From DATKRB01 sp036501425 (GTDB lineage: Bacteria; Actinomycetota; Acidimicrobiia; Acidimicrobiales; RAAP-2): a DNA stretch of 39,604 nucleotides. The DNA is taken from positions 1 to 39,604 of the forward strand of contig DASYAI010000069.1 of assembly GCA_036501425.1 (NCBI GenBank), read 5' to 3'. The notes under the pieces are model-generated. The model searched no databases and was not told the DNA's origin. It was given only the letters and a program-made list of their open reading frames with translations. Made by a program: the position numbers and the translations under genes. Positions 22,811 to 31,219 of the stretch are shown here, piece by piece (within the stretch, counting starts at the first letter, position 1; every line of letters begins with the position of its first letter).

Positions 22811-23920
22811 TCAACCCAGCTCGTGCTGCCAGCCGGTCAGGGGCAGCGGCCGCCCGCGCAGGGTGCGCACCGACGGGTCGGCGGTGCAGGTGCCGATGGG
22901 CAACGGCGGTCGCAGCCCCGCCCGGGCGAATTGGCCGAGCAGCCGGTCGGGGTCGCCGGTGGCGATCACCAGCTCGAAGTCCTCCCCTCCGCCGAGCGCC
23001 TCCTCCTCGGTGGCTCCCGGAGCGACCGGCACGCCGACCAGCGCGATCCCCACGCCCGAGGCCACTGCCAGCCGCTCGAGGTCGATCGACAACCCGTCGG
23101 AGACGTCGATCATGGCCGACGCCCCCCCCAACCGGGCGGCGCGCCCCTCTGCGACCCGAGCCCGGGGCCGGCGGTGCGCCGCCAGCAGGTTCCCGGCGAC
23201 GCCTTCGGGCCCTTGGGGCAGCGCTTCCTCGGGCCGCCCACCGGCCCCGGCCTGCAGGAGCCGCAGCCCGGCCGCCGACGCGCCCAGGGGGCCGGTCACC
23301 AACACCGCGTCCCCGGCCACCGCCCCGGCCCGGGTCACCGGCGCGCCGTCGGGCTCGTCCAGGGCGCCGGTGACCGCCACCGACACCAGCGCCTGGTCGG
23401 CTCGGGTCAGGTCGCCGCCCACCACGGTGCACCCCCATTCACGACCGGCGTCGAGCACTCCCGAGACGATCTCGGCCACGTCGACCCCGCCCGGGACCCC
23501 GATGGTCACCAGCGCGTGGAGCGGGCGCGCCCCCATGGCGCCAATGTCGCTGATCGCCGCCGCCATGGCCTTCCAGCCCAGGTCACCCAGGCTCACCAGG
23601 GACAGGTCGGCGTGCACCCCGGCGAGGGCCGCGTCCGCCGCCAGCACCAGGGCGCCCGGCGGCGCCTGCACCACCGCCGCGTCGTCGCCGATCCACAGCT
23701 CCCCCGCCCGAGGGGTCCCGAAGCGGTCCCGGACCCCCCGCTCGATCGCGGCGACCACGTCGGCCTCGAGCGCCCCTCGGGCCCCCGCCGGGCGACCCGG
23801 CCCCGGTGGTCCCGGTCCCCCGGCGGTGGCCGCACCCCGGGACGACGGCGGGCCCGGAGCATCGTCGGGCCGCGTCGACGCTCGCCCGCTGGCCCGCGGT
23901 TTGGGTTGCACCAACGCCAA
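22811..23920 (-). CDS. thiL: Thiamine-monophosphate kinase
   Basis: An AIRS/PurM-type kinase that makes thiamine diphosphate from the monophosphate. Visible: WIGDDAAVVQAP with the metal-binding DD, VHADLSLVSLGDLGWKAMAA, MGARPLHALVTIGVP, CTVVGGDLTRADQALVSVAV, SAMIDVSDGLSIDLERLA and LGGGEDFELVIAT. The catalytic part begins near DVVAAIERGVRDRFG; the ~50 residues before are Pro/Gly/Ala-rich and unlike ThiL. TTG at 23920 gives the full frame (369 aa) but lies inside a palindrome; TTG at 23914, GTG at 23911 or a later codon could be right. No TPP riboswitch was recognised. Confidence 0.9.
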   Translation of the reverse strand: MALVQPKPRASGRASTRPDDAPGPPSSRGAATAGGPGPPGPGRPAGARGALEADVVAAIERGVRDRFGTPRAGELWIGDDAAVVQAPPGALVLAADAALAGVHADLSLVSLGDLGWKAMAAAISDIGAMGARPLHALVTIGVPGGVDVAEIVSGVLDAGREWGCTVVGGDLTRADQALVSVAVTGALDEPDGAPVTRAGAVAGDAVLVTGPLGASAAGLRLLQAGAGGRPEEALPQGPEGVAGNLLAAHRRPRARVAEGRAARLGGASAMIDVSDGLSIDLERLAVASGVGIALVGVPVAPGATEEEALGGGEDFELVIATGDPDRLLGQFARAGLRPPLPIGTCTADPSVRTLRGRPLPLTGWQHELG

Positions 23921-23933
23921 TGCCTAGCATTGG
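23901..23933 (+). promoter_or_regulatory. Candidate pckG promoter with 17-bp palindrome operator
   Basis: CCAATGC-CTA-GCATTGG (23917-23933) is a perfect inverted repeat with 7-bp arms. A plus-strand -10 like TAGCAT (23925-23930) lies inside it, with TTGGGT at 23901-23906 eighteen bases upstream. An operator covering a -10 box is typical of repression. The palindrome also covers the presumed thiL start codon. The factor is unknown. Confidence 0.45.
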
Positions 23934-24017
23934 TCGAAACGGTCAGGCGCTTGGCGAAGGCGAAGTTGTCGATCCGCTCGGTCGATCCGCTCGCAGCACA
24001 GGAGGTAGTTGAGCCGT

Positions 24018-25805
24018 ATGCCCCCCACCACGAATACGAAGCTCCTCGCCTGGGTGGACGAGGTCGCCGCGCTGACGACTCCGGACCGGGTCGAATGGTG
24101 CGACGGGTCGGCCGAGGAGTACGACCGCCTCTGTCAGCTCCTCGTCGACAGCGGGACCTTCACCCGGCTTTCGGAGGCCAAGCGGCCCAACAGCTACTGG
24201 TGCCGCTCGGACCCCGGCGACGTGGCCCGGGTGGAGGACCGCACGTTCATCTGCTCGGTGGCGGAGATCGACGCCGGGCCGAGCAACAATTGGCGCGACC
24301 CGGTCGAGATGCGGGCCGAGCTCCGGGGGCTCTTCGACGGGTGCATGAAGGGCCGGACGATGTACGTGGTGCCCTTCTCGATGGGTCCGCTCGGGTCCGA
24401 GATCGCCCACATCGGGGTGGAGATCACCGACTCCGCCTACGTGGCGGTGTCCATGCGGATCATGACCCGGATGGGCGCGGCGGCGCTGGAGGTCCTCGGG
24501 GACGGCGAGTTCGTCCCGTGCCTGCACTCGGTGGGCGCACCGCTCGAGCCGGGCCAGCAGGACGTGCCCTGGCCCTGCGACGCCGACAACAAGTACATCG
24601 TGCACTTCCCCGAGACCCGCGAGATCATCTCGTACGGATCGGGCTACGGCGGCAACGCCCTGCTGGGCAAGAAGTGCTTCGCCCTGCGGATCGCCTCGGT
24701 CATGGCCCGCGACGACAACTGGCTGGCCGAGCACATGCTCATCTTGAAACTGACGTCGCCCGAGGGCGAGACCCGGTACGTGACCGGCGCCTTCCCGTCG
24801 GCGTGCGGGAAGACCAACCTGGCCATGCTGATCCCCACCCTTCCGGGGTGGAAGGTCGAGACGGTCGGTGACGACATCTGCTGGATGAAGTTCGGACCCG
24901 ACGGGCGCCTCTATGGGATCAACCCCGAGTCGGGCTTCTTCGGGGTGGCCCCCGGCACCAACTCGCACACCAACCCCAACGCCATGTTCTCGGTGGAGGC
25001 GAACACCATCTTCACCAACACCGCCCTCACCGACGACGGGGACGTCTGGTGGGAGGGCATGACCGACGAGCCGCCGGCGCACCTCACCGACTGGCGGGGC
25101 GAGTCGTGGACGCCGGACAAGGGCACCCCGGCCGCCCATCCCAATGCCCGCTTCACCGCTCCGGCGGCGCAGGACCCCGCCATCGCATCGGAGTGGGAGG
25201 ACCCGCGGGGCGTGCCGATCTCGGCCATCCTGTTCGGCGGCCGCCGTGCCTCGGTCGTGCCGCTGGTGTTCCAGTCCTTCGACTGGACCCACGGGGTCTT
25301 CCTGGGCTCGATCATGGCATCCGAGACGACCGCCGCCGCCGCCGGCGCGGTGGGGAACCTACGGCGGGACCCCTTCGCCATGCTGCCCTTCTGCGGGTAC
25401 AACATGGCCGACTACTTCCGCCACTGGCTCGAGGTCGGCAAGGGCGCCGACGAGTCCAAGCTGCCGAAGATCTTCTACATCAACTGGTTCCGCAAGGACG
25501 AGAACGGCAAGTGGCTCTGGCCCGGGTACGGCGAGAACTCCAGGGTGCTCGAGTGGGTGTTCGAGCGGGTGGTCGGAAAGGGCGACGCCGTCGAGACCCC
25601 CATCGGGCACGTGCCGGCCCCCGGCGCGATCGACACCACCGGGCTGGCCGTGTCGGCCCAGGACATGGAGCGGCTGCTGGAGGTGAAGCCCGACGAGTGG
25701 CGGGCCGAGGTGCCCCTGATCCGGGACCACTACGCCGCCTTCGGCGACCGGATCCCGAGCGAGCTGCTCGACGCGGTCGACGAGCTGGAGCGCCGGCTGA
25801 GCTGA
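24018..25805 (+). CDS. pckG: Phosphoenolpyruvate carboxykinase (GTP)
   Basis: A 595-residue gluconeogenic enzyme converting oxaloacetate and GTP to PEP, CO2 and GDP. Signatures: RPNSYWCRSDPGDVARVEDR, MYVVPFSMGPLGS, the P-loop with its reactive cysteine FPSACGKTNLAM (~258-268), VGDDICWMKFGPDGRLYGIN, then EANTIFTNTAL and the closing DYFRHWLEVG and INWFRKDENGKWLWPGYGEN. The GTP-type (not the ATP-type PckA) is usual in actinobacteria. ATG at 24018 lies 12 bases after GGAGG; TTG at 24009 is only three away and less likely. A 12-bp direct repeat TCGATCCGCTCG sits twice in the leader (23968-23992). Confidence 0.97.
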   Translation: MPPTTNTKLLAWVDEVAALTTPDRVEWCDGSAEEYDRLCQLLVDSGTFTRLSEAKRPNSYWCRSDPGDVARVEDRTFICSVAEIDAGPSNNWRDPVEMRAELRGLFDGCMKGRTMYVVPFSMGPLGSEIAHIGVEITDSAYVAVSMRIMTRMGAAALEVLGDGEFVPCLHSVGAPLEPGQQDVPWPCDADNKYIVHFPETREIISYGSGYGGNALLGKKCFALRIASVMARDDNWLAEHMLILKLTSPEGETRYVTGAFPSACGKTNLAMLIPTLPGWKVETVGDDICWMKFGPDGRLYGINPESGFFGVAPGTNSHTNPNAMFSVEANTIFTNTALTDDGDVWWEGMTDEPPAHLTDWRGESWTPDKGTPAAHPNARFTAPAAQDPAIASEWEDPRGVPISAILFGGRRASVVPLVFQSFDWTHGVFLGSIMASETTAAAAGAVGNLRRDPFAMLPFCGYNMADYFRHWLEVGKGADESKLPKIFYINWFRKDENGKWLWPGYGENSRVLEWVFERVVGKGDAVETPIGHVPAPGAIDTTGLAVSAQDMERLLEVKPDEWRAEVPLIRDHYAAFGDRIPSELLDAVDELERRLS

Positions 25806-25936
25806 GCGGGCACGCCGCGGGGGACCCAGCGGCCGGCCGTTCGACACATGCCGGATCCGCCCGGATCCGAGCACCCGATGGTCGGGCCCGAGCACCAGAC
25901 GCGGTCGGACCCAGCTCCGCGGGGCGCACGCGAACC

Positions 25937-25955
25937 GGGTGGGCCTGGACCACCC
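25937..25955. terminator. Hairpin between convergent pckG and trpD
   Basis: GGGTGG-GCCTGGA-CCACCC is a perfect 6-bp stem with a 7-base loop, eight bases downstream of the trpD stop on its strand, flanked by CC and GCCCGG that could extend it. The rest of the 157-bp gap (25806-25936) holds no gene, only GGATCC direct repeats and two copies of CGAGCACC around 25863-25900. Confidence 0.45.
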
Positions 25956-25962
25956 GCCCGGG

Positions 25963-27036
25963 CTAGGCCGGGGCCACGCTCCGGGCGGCGGCCTGCGACA
26001 CGGCGACGAGCCCGTCGAGGACGGCGGCCGCCCGCCCGTCGTCCACGGCGGCCGAGGCCGCTCCGAGCGCTTCGGGCAGGTCGCCGGCCAGCCCGGCCAC
26101 CACCAGCGCCCCTGCCGCGTTCAGCACCCCGATGTCACGGCGAGCCCCGCGCTCGCCGTCCAGCACCGCCCGGATCGCCGCGGCGTTGTAGCTGGCGTCG
26201 CCACCGCGCAGGTCGGCCAGCGTGGCCGGGGCCAGCCCCAGCGCCTGCGGATCGACCCGCAGCTTGCGGAGCTCGAACTCGCCCTCGCCGTCGCCCCGCA
26301 GATCGATCACCGTGGTCGGGGAGGTGACGCTCAGCTCGTCGAGCCCGTCGTCGGCGTACACGACCATCGAGCGGATGCTGCCCCCGGCGCCGAGCACCTC
26401 GGCCATGTGACGCGCCATCGACGGGTCGCTCACCCCGACGAGCTGTCGACGGGCCCGGGCCGGATTGGCCAGCGGGCCGAGGAAGTTGAAGATGGTGGGG
26501 ACACCCAGCTCGCGGCGGATCGGCGCCAGGAAGCGCATCGCCGGGTGGTAGCGCTGGGAGAAGCAGAAGGCCATCCCCACCTCCGACAGGCACCGGACCA
26601 CCCCCGCCGGGCCCAGCCCGACCTCCACCCCGAGGGCTTCGAGCACGTCGGCGGTGCCCACCGACGACGATGCGGCCCGCCCGCCGTGCTTGCAGACCCG
26701 GGCGCCGGCCCCGGTGGCGATCAGTGCGGCCAGGGTCGAGACGTTGATGCTCGACTGCCGGTCACCGCCCGTCCCGACCACGTCGATCACGTCGGCATCG
26801 CCAGGCAGCTCGAGCGGCTCGGCGTGGGCCATCATGCCGACGACCAGCCCGGTCATCTCCTCCAGCGACTCGCCCTTCGCCCGCAGCGCGACGAGCCAGG
26901 CGCCCATCTGGGCCGGCGACGCGCGGCCGCCGAGCACCTCGCCCAGCACCACCTGGACCTCGACCCCGCTCAGGGGCTCGCCGGCGAGCGCACGGCCGAG
27001 CACGGCGGGCCACCCCCCCAGCTCCTCGAAGGTCAC
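25963..27036 (-). CDS. trpD: Anthranilate phosphoribosyltransferase
   Basis: A 357-residue enzyme of tryptophan synthesis joining anthranilate and PRPP. It starts VTFEELGGWPAVLGRALAGE; motifs are VVGTGGDRQSSINVSTLAAL (PRPP loop), CKHGGRAASSSVGTADVLEA, FCFSQRYHPAMRFLAPIRRE, TIFNFLGPLANPARAR and DELSVTSPTTVIDL. GTG at 27036 is the first codon fitting the family; no strong binding site precedes it and the frame stays open further up. No other trp gene is close. The 157-bp gap to whiB holds nothing I recognise. Confidence 0.94.
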   Translation of the reverse strand: MTFEELGGWPAVLGRALAGEPLSGVEVQVVLGEVLGGRASPAQMGAWLVALRAKGESLEEMTGLVVGMMAHAEPLELPGDADVIDVVGTGGDRQSSINVSTLAALIATGAGARVCKHGGRAASSSVGTADVLEALGVEVGLGPAGVVRCLSEVGMAFCFSQRYHPAMRFLAPIRRELGVPTIFNFLGPLANPARARRQLVGVSDPSMARHMAEVLGAGGSIRSMVVYADDGLDELSVTSPTTVIDLRGDGEGEFELRKLRVDPQALGLAPATLADLRGGDASYNAAAIRAVLDGERGARRDIGVLNAAGALVVAGLAGDLPEALGAASAAVDDGRAAAVLDGLVAVSQAAARSVAPA

Positions 27037-27193
27037 CTCGAGGCTCGTCCCTTCGGGCGGCAACGGGCGTCGGACCCGATCGGGCAGCAACGGGGATGGA
27101 ACGACCAGCGGCCGCGCCGACGCGCGTCGTTGCGGCTCACCGGAGCAGGGGCATGAGCCGGTCGGCGACCAGGCAGGCCGGCGAAGCGACCGC

Positions 27194-27433
27194 TCAGGCC
27201 GACTTGCGGCGCTGGCGGACGATGCGGCGGCGCTCCCGCTCGGTGGTTCCCCCCCAGATCCCCTCCCGCTCGCGATGGGCCAGCGCATGCTCAAGGCATG
27301 CCTGGCGCACCGGGCACTCGGCGCAGATCTCCTTGCCTTCGGCCGCGTCCGCCTCCACCTCGGGGTCCGGGTAGAAGGCCGCGACATCGAGGCCCCGGCA
27401 GGCGGCGTGCTTGCGCCACGTGGTGGCACTCAT
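27194..27433 (-). CDS. WhiB-family iron-sulfur transcription factor
   Basis: A 79-residue protein with the four cysteines that hold a [4Fe-4S] cluster: HAACRGLDV, then EICAECPVRQACLEHALAH (C-x23-C-x2-C-x5-C type spacing), followed by REREGIWGGTTERERRRIV and the basic tail RQRRKSA. WhiB proteins exist almost only in actinobacteria and their phages and sense redox state or NO while acting with the sigma factor. ATG at 27433 follows GAGGAAG. The GIWGG turn and basic tail are standard. Which WhiB subfamily it is cannot be told from sequence alone. It has its own promoter and a structured leader. Confidence 0.93.
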   Translation of the reverse strand: MSATTWRKHAACRGLDVAAFYPDPEVEADAAEGKEICAECPVRQACLEHALAHREREGIWGGTTERERRRIVRQRRKSA

Positions 27434-27476
27434 GGAAAACACTTCCTCGTGAGGGGTGAACAAAAAATTGGATGAA

Positions 27477-27529
27477 CCAACCGCAACGGTCCCGGTCACT
27501 GTCCGCCTCGGCGGGACCCCCTCGGTTGG
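27477..27529 (-). other. Nested hairpin in the whiB 5' leader
   Basis: Outer arms CCAACCG (27477-27483) and CGGTTGG (27523-27529) enclose inner arms GGTCCCG (27488-27494) and CGGGACC (27512-27518), both perfect. A third element, CCGC-CGAG-GCGG on the minus strand, overlaps the inner arm (27503-27514), so two alternative folds are possible. The outer stem begins at about the predicted transcription start. Between it and the ATG lie an A/T-rich stretch and the ribosome binding site. Confidence 0.6.
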
Positions 27530-27535
27530 GCCTCA

Positions 27536-27564
27536 ATTATGGACCACTGCCGAGCGCCTGTAAA
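27536..27564 (-). promoter_or_regulatory. Predicted sigma-70-type promoter for whiB
   Basis: On the minus strand TTTACA (27559-27564) and CATAAT (27536-27541) are separated by exactly 17 bases. It is the most canonical promoter I saw in the window and stands out in the GC-rich surroundings. The start of transcription would be near 27529, giving a leader of about 95 bases. Confidence 0.7.
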
Positions 27565-27731
27565 GGCCGAGCATGAGCCGGTCGATGGCGAGCGGCGCGT
27601 CCCCGACCAGGGGCCTTTCAGCCGGTCGGACGGAACGGTCGGCAGATGGGCCGCCGCCGCGCCCGGGCTGGGGTGCCTCGAGCGCCGTCGAGCGGTCGAG
27701 CGCCGCCGGGCGCCGTCGAGCCGCCCGAGCC

Positions 27732-28421
27732 TCAGGGCAACGGGAGCGGGAAGCACTCCCCCCGCAGATCGGCGAGCAGCTCGTCACGGGTGGCGTCCGC
27801 CAGCTCGGCGACCGCCTGGTAGGCGCGATGCCGCACCGCCAACGCCGCCCGACCACGGGCGAAGGCGTCGACCTCGGCCGGGCTGAACGGGAACCGCACG
27901 TAGTGGACCGCCGCGGTCACCTCGTCGCGGGTCAGCGCCTCGGCGTGGGCGGCCTCCGGCACCCCTCGCACGGCGAAGCCGGGACCCGACTCGCCGACCG
28001 GGGACAGCTCGAATACGAGCGAGCCTTCGACCCCGACCAGCTCGGGCAGCCAGCGGCGAAGGTCCTCGGGCGTGGTCAGCTCGAGGAACACGGTGGCCGA
28101 AAGCTCGCCGGCGACGGGAAGCAGCCCGTTGTAAGTGTCGAGCTCGCTCTGGATCCCCTCGTCGGTGAGGATGTGCTCGGCCCGGGCCATCTCGTGCACC
28201 TGAAAGCGCACCGTGTCGAAGCACTCGAAGACGGCCGACACCAGCGGCCCGACCGCCACCCGCCGGCGACGCTTGAGGGCGATCACCTCGGCCCGGTACG
28301 CGTCGCGGGCCCGCTCGTACGCCCGCTGGTCGAGCACGTCGGCGAGGCCCAGCGGACGGGCCGGCCGCACAACCCGGCCGGCCGCCACGCGCGGCCCTGG
28401 CGAATCGGTGAGCTCAGCCAT
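27732..28421 (-). CDS. DUF3501 family protein
   Basis: A 229-residue soluble protein resembling DUF3501: YRAEVIALKRRRRVAVGPLV, FECFDTVRFQVHEMARAEHI, ELDTYNGLLPVAGELSATVF, then AAVHYVRFPFSPAEVDAFA and a closing TRDELLADLRGE. DUF3501 genes are often found next to rubrerythrin, with an unknown role in peroxide or oxygen response. ATG at 28421 follows AGGAG by six bases. It is the third gene after perR and rubrerythrin, but a 132-bp gap with a strong hairpin separates it from rubrerythrin. The 167 bp after its stop hold no gene, only short CGCCGTCGAGC repeats. Confidence 0.8.
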   Translation of the reverse strand: MAELTDSPGPRVAAGRVVRPARPLGLADVLDQRAYERARDAYRAEVIALKRRRRVAVGPLVSAVFECFDTVRFQVHEMARAEHILTDEGIQSELDTYNGLLPVAGELSATVFLELTTPEDLRRWLPELVGVEGSLVFELSPVGESGPGFAVRGVPEAAHAEALTRDEVTAAVHYVRFPFSPAEVDAFARGRAALAVRHRAYQAVAELADATRDELLADLRGECFPLPLP

Positions 28422-28472
28422 CACGATCTCCTGATGCTCGCAGCTCGGGGCCCGTCGGTCGACCCGACCGGC

Positions 28473-28510
28473 GGCCACCGGAGCGACGGCGCCGCGCCCC
28501 TCCGGTGGCC
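28473..28510. terminator. 11-bp perfect hairpin between rubrerythrin and DUF3501
   Basis: GGCCACCGGAG (28473-28483) and CTCCGGTGGCC (28500-28510) are perfect complements with a 16-base loop. It lies 43 bases after the rubrerythrin stop and 51 bases before the DUF3501 start. No T-run follows. It could end or weaken read-through, or stabilise the upstream mRNA. Confidence 0.55.
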
Positions 28511-28553
28511 CCACGTCGAGCGAGTCGCATCCGGCCCGCCGACCGGCGACGGG

Positions 28554-28973
<420 letters not shown>

Positions 28974-28981
28974 CTGGCTCT

Positions 28982-29479
28982 CTACTCCTTTGGTGCGCTG
29001 ATGGATAGGGGGTGGTCCGTCATGGTGCCCGCCGGACGCCGCGCCTCGGCGACACCGGGCCCGGGCCGGCAGCGCTCGCACAAGCCCCGGAACACCACCT
29101 CGGTGGAGCCCACGTCGTAGCCGTGCTCGCCCTCGGGCGGCAACACCAACACCGACGAATCGACCGCGACGTCCCGGACCTTGCCGCAGGCCCGGCACAC
29201 CAGATGGTGGTGCGCCGCCTCGACGTTGGGATCGAAGCGGACCATGCCGGTGCCGAGGTCGAGCACCGCGATCTCGCCGAGGTCGGCCAGCTCGTAGAGG
29301 GTCTGGTAGACGGTCTTGAGCGAGATGGTCGGCACCTGCGCCCGTGCCGCCTCGTAGACGTTCTCCGCCGAGGGGTGGGCGACGTTGCCGTCGAGGATGC
29401 CGAAGATGCACTGCCGTTGCGCGGTCACCTTCAGGCCCCGGGTGCGGAACACCGCGGTGAGCTCCTCGGGCGACCGCAT
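28982..29479 (-). CDS. Fur/PerR-family peroxide-response repressor
   Basis: A 165-residue metal-dependent regulator. The winged helix spans ~1-85 (FRTRGLKVTAQRQCIFGIL, SLKTVYQTLYELADLGEI). The dimer domain has EAAHHHLVCRACGKVRDV and a second CxxC in LCERCRP for structural zinc, and MVRFDPNVEAAHHH is the region that holds the regulatory ligands. Its neighbour is a peroxide-reducing rubrerythrin, so PerR-like rather than iron-sensing Fur is the best reading; this is inference. A tail of ~25 residues after the second CxxC is less conserved. ATG at 29479. Confidence 0.88.
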   Translation of the reverse strand: MRSPEELTAVFRTRGLKVTAQRQCIFGILDGNVAHPSAENVYEAARAQVPTISLKTVYQTLYELADLGEIAVLDLGTGMVRFDPNVEAAHHHLVCRACGKVRDVAVDSSVLVLPPEGEHGYDVGSTEVVFRGLCERCRPGPGVAEARRPAGTMTDHPLSISAPKE

Positions 29480-29488
29480 GGGCCGATC

Positions 29489-29522
29489 TTATCACCAACC
29501 ATTGTTGTTTACCAGCAATTGT
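29489..29522 (-). promoter_or_regulatory. perR promoter with operator-like imperfect palindrome
   Basis: ACCATTGTTG-TTTAC-CAGCAATTGT (29498-29522) is a 25-bp imperfect palindrome with 8 of 10 matching bases per arm, in an A/T-rich spot 19 bases before the perR ATG. A minus-strand promoter, TTGCTG (29513-29518) and TGATAA (29489-29494) with an 18-base spacer, lies under it. This fits autorepression by a Fur/PerR dimer. Confidence 0.55.
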
Positions 29523-29541
29523 CGAAAAACCTCGAACCGGT

Positions 29542-29667
29542 CCATCGGGCCCCGTCGGCGGGCCACGTCCATCGGCGCCCGGTCGGGGGGCCAGGTCCAT
29601 CGGCGCCCGGTCGGCGGGCCACGTCCATCGGCGCCCGGTCGGGGGGCCAGGTCCATCGGGCCACGTA
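29542..29667. repeat. 28-bp tandem repeat, about 4.5 copies
   Basis: Units start at 29542 (27 bp), 29569, 29597 and 29625 (28 bp each), then a shortened copy from 29653. Copies alternate between two forms: those ending GGCGGGCCACGT (first, third) and those ending GGGGGGCCAGGT (second, fourth), so a 56-bp step is visible. It fills the divergent region between the perR operator and the kinase gene start at 29695. The rest of the 215-bp gap is the perR promoter. Confidence 0.92.
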
Positions 29668-29694
29668 CATCGCGCCTTGTGAGAGGCTGGGGTC

Positions 29695-31176
29695 GTGGCC
29701 TCGGGTGTCCTGGTCGTCGACGTGGGGACCTCGGGGGTCCGCACCGCGGTGGTGCGGCCGGACGGCGAGGTGACCGACGTCCACCGGCGAGCCCTGCCGG
29801 CACGCTCGCCGTTCCCCGGGCTGGTGGAGATCGACGCCGTGGCGATCGCGGCGGCCGTGCTCGATCTCGCCGCCGCCACGCTGGCGGCCTCGGGGCCGGT
29901 TGAGGGGGTCGGGATCGCCAACCAGCGGGCGACCACCGTGGTGTGGGACCGGGACAGCGGCGAGCCGGTGGCCCCGGGCATCGGCTGGCAGGACCTGCGG
30001 ACGGTGGGGACCTGCCTGGCCATGCAGGCCGACGGCTTCCGCTTCCCCCCCAACGCGTCCGCCACCAAGGTGGCGGCCATCCTCGACGACGTCGACCCCG
30101 ACCGGGCCCGCGCCGCCGACCACCTGTGCTTCGGGACGGTCGACACCTGGGTGGCCTGGACCCTTTCGGGTGGTCGTCGCGGGGGCGTCCACGTCACCGA
30201 TCCCACCAACGCCGCCGTCACGTGGATGCTCCAACCCGACGCCCGGGAATGGGATGCCCGGGTCCTCGACGCCCTGCGCATCCCGCCGGCCATGCTGCCG
30301 ACCCTGGTCGACTCGTCGGGCGTGGTCGGCGAGGCCCAGTCCCTACCGGGGGCGCCCCCGATCTGCGGCCTGGCAGGCGACCAGCAGGCGTCGATGGTGG
30401 GCCAGGGCTGCACCAGGCCCGGCCTCGCCAAGGCCACCTTCGGCACCGGGGGAATGCTCGACGTGTGCACCGGCGCCGCGGCTCCGGACACCTTCGACCG
30501 GGCGGCGGGGGGCACGTTCCCCATCGTCGCCTGGCAGCGTTCGGGCGCCGCGGTCTGGGGAACCGAAGCGATCATGTTGTCCGCCGGCTCGAGCGTGCAG
30601 TGGTTGGCCGACGACCTCGCCATCATCGCCGACCCGGCCGAGTCGGCCGCGGTGGCCGCCCGGTGCGCCGACACCGACGGCCTGGTATTCGTGCCGGCCC
30701 TCCTCGGGCTCGGCACGCCCGTGTGGGACTTCGGGGCCCGGGGCACCCTGCTCGGCCTGACGATCGGCAGCGGCCGGCCCCAGATCGTCCGGGCCGTGCT
30801 GGAGGGGGTGGCGCACCGGGGCGCCGACCTGCTGGAGGCGGCCGAGTCCGACACCGGCACGGTCATCGAGACCCTGCGCATCGACGGCGGGATGTCGGCC
30901 AACGACGTCTTCGTCCAAGCGCTCGCCGACGCCACCGGGCGCCCGATCGAGGTCAGCGCCCAGCTGGAGGCCACCACCCTGGGAGCAGGCCACCTGGCAG
31001 GCATGGCGACCGGTTGGTGGGGGGGGCCCGACGACCTGGCCGCGGCCTACGTGCCGGCCCGGACGGTCGAGCCGCGGGCCACGGCGCAGGACCGCGAGCG
31101 TGACCGCGCCCGGTGGCTCGAGGTCCGCCGGCGCGCCGAGCGGACCATCCCCGAGCTGTCGGCCATCGACTTTTGA
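29695..31176 (+). CDS. FGGY-family carbohydrate kinase, glycerol-kinase-like
   Basis: A 493-residue kinase with the two-domain actin fold. The N-terminal phosphate loop is VVDVGTSGVRTAVVRPDG, then GIANQRATTVVWDRDSG and GWQDLRTVG, FGTVDTWVAWTLSGG, GLAGDQQASMVGQGCTRPGL, AKATFGTGGMLDVCTG, and the C-terminal LRIDGGMSANDVFVQALAD. The central stretch resembles GlpK closely, while the first loop resembles xylulokinase; glycerol is likely but not proven. No glpF, glpD or regulator lies nearby. GTG at 29695 follows GAGAGG. It may share a transcript with the MoxR module (43-bp gap). Confidence 0.85.
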   Translation: MASGVLVVDVGTSGVRTAVVRPDGEVTDVHRRALPARSPFPGLVEIDAVAIAAAVLDLAAATLAASGPVEGVGIANQRATTVVWDRDSGEPVAPGIGWQDLRTVGTCLAMQADGFRFPPNASATKVAAILDDVDPDRARAADHLCFGTVDTWVAWTLSGGRRGGVHVTDPTNAAVTWMLQPDAREWDARVLDALRIPPAMLPTLVDSSGVVGEAQSLPGAPPICGLAGDQQASMVGQGCTRPGLAKATFGTGGMLDVCTGAAAPDTFDRAAGGTFPIVAWQRSGAAVWGTEAIMLSAGSSVQWLADDLAIIADPAESAAVAARCADTDGLVFVPALLGLGTPVWDFGARGTLLGLTIGSGRPQIVRAVLEGVAHRGADLLEAAESDTGTVIETLRIDGGMSANDVFVQALADATGRPIEVSAQLEATTLGAGHLAGMATGWWGGPDDLAAAYVPARTVEPRATAQDRERDRARWLEVRRRAERTIPELSAIDF

Positions 31177-31219
31177 GCCACGACGCGCGACCCTTTCACG
31201 GCCGGCCCCGGAGAGCACG

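Noticed and set aside
22811..23920. TPP riboswitch for thiL
   Set aside because: No conserved TPP aptamer motifs were seen in the thiL upstream region; only the palindrome is there.
27565..27731. Small protein gene between whiB promoter and DUF3501
   Set aside because: Open frames exist on both strands but none has a binding site or a familiar motif; the sequence is short CGCCGTCGAGC repeats.
29542..29667. CRISPR-like array
   Set aside because: The repeats are head to tail with no unique spacers and no cas genes are near.
28974..31004. Upstream extension of the rubrerythrin frame to an 816-codon ORF
   Set aside because: It runs through perR, the 28-bp repeat array and the antisense of the kinase gene; homology begins at ATG 28973.
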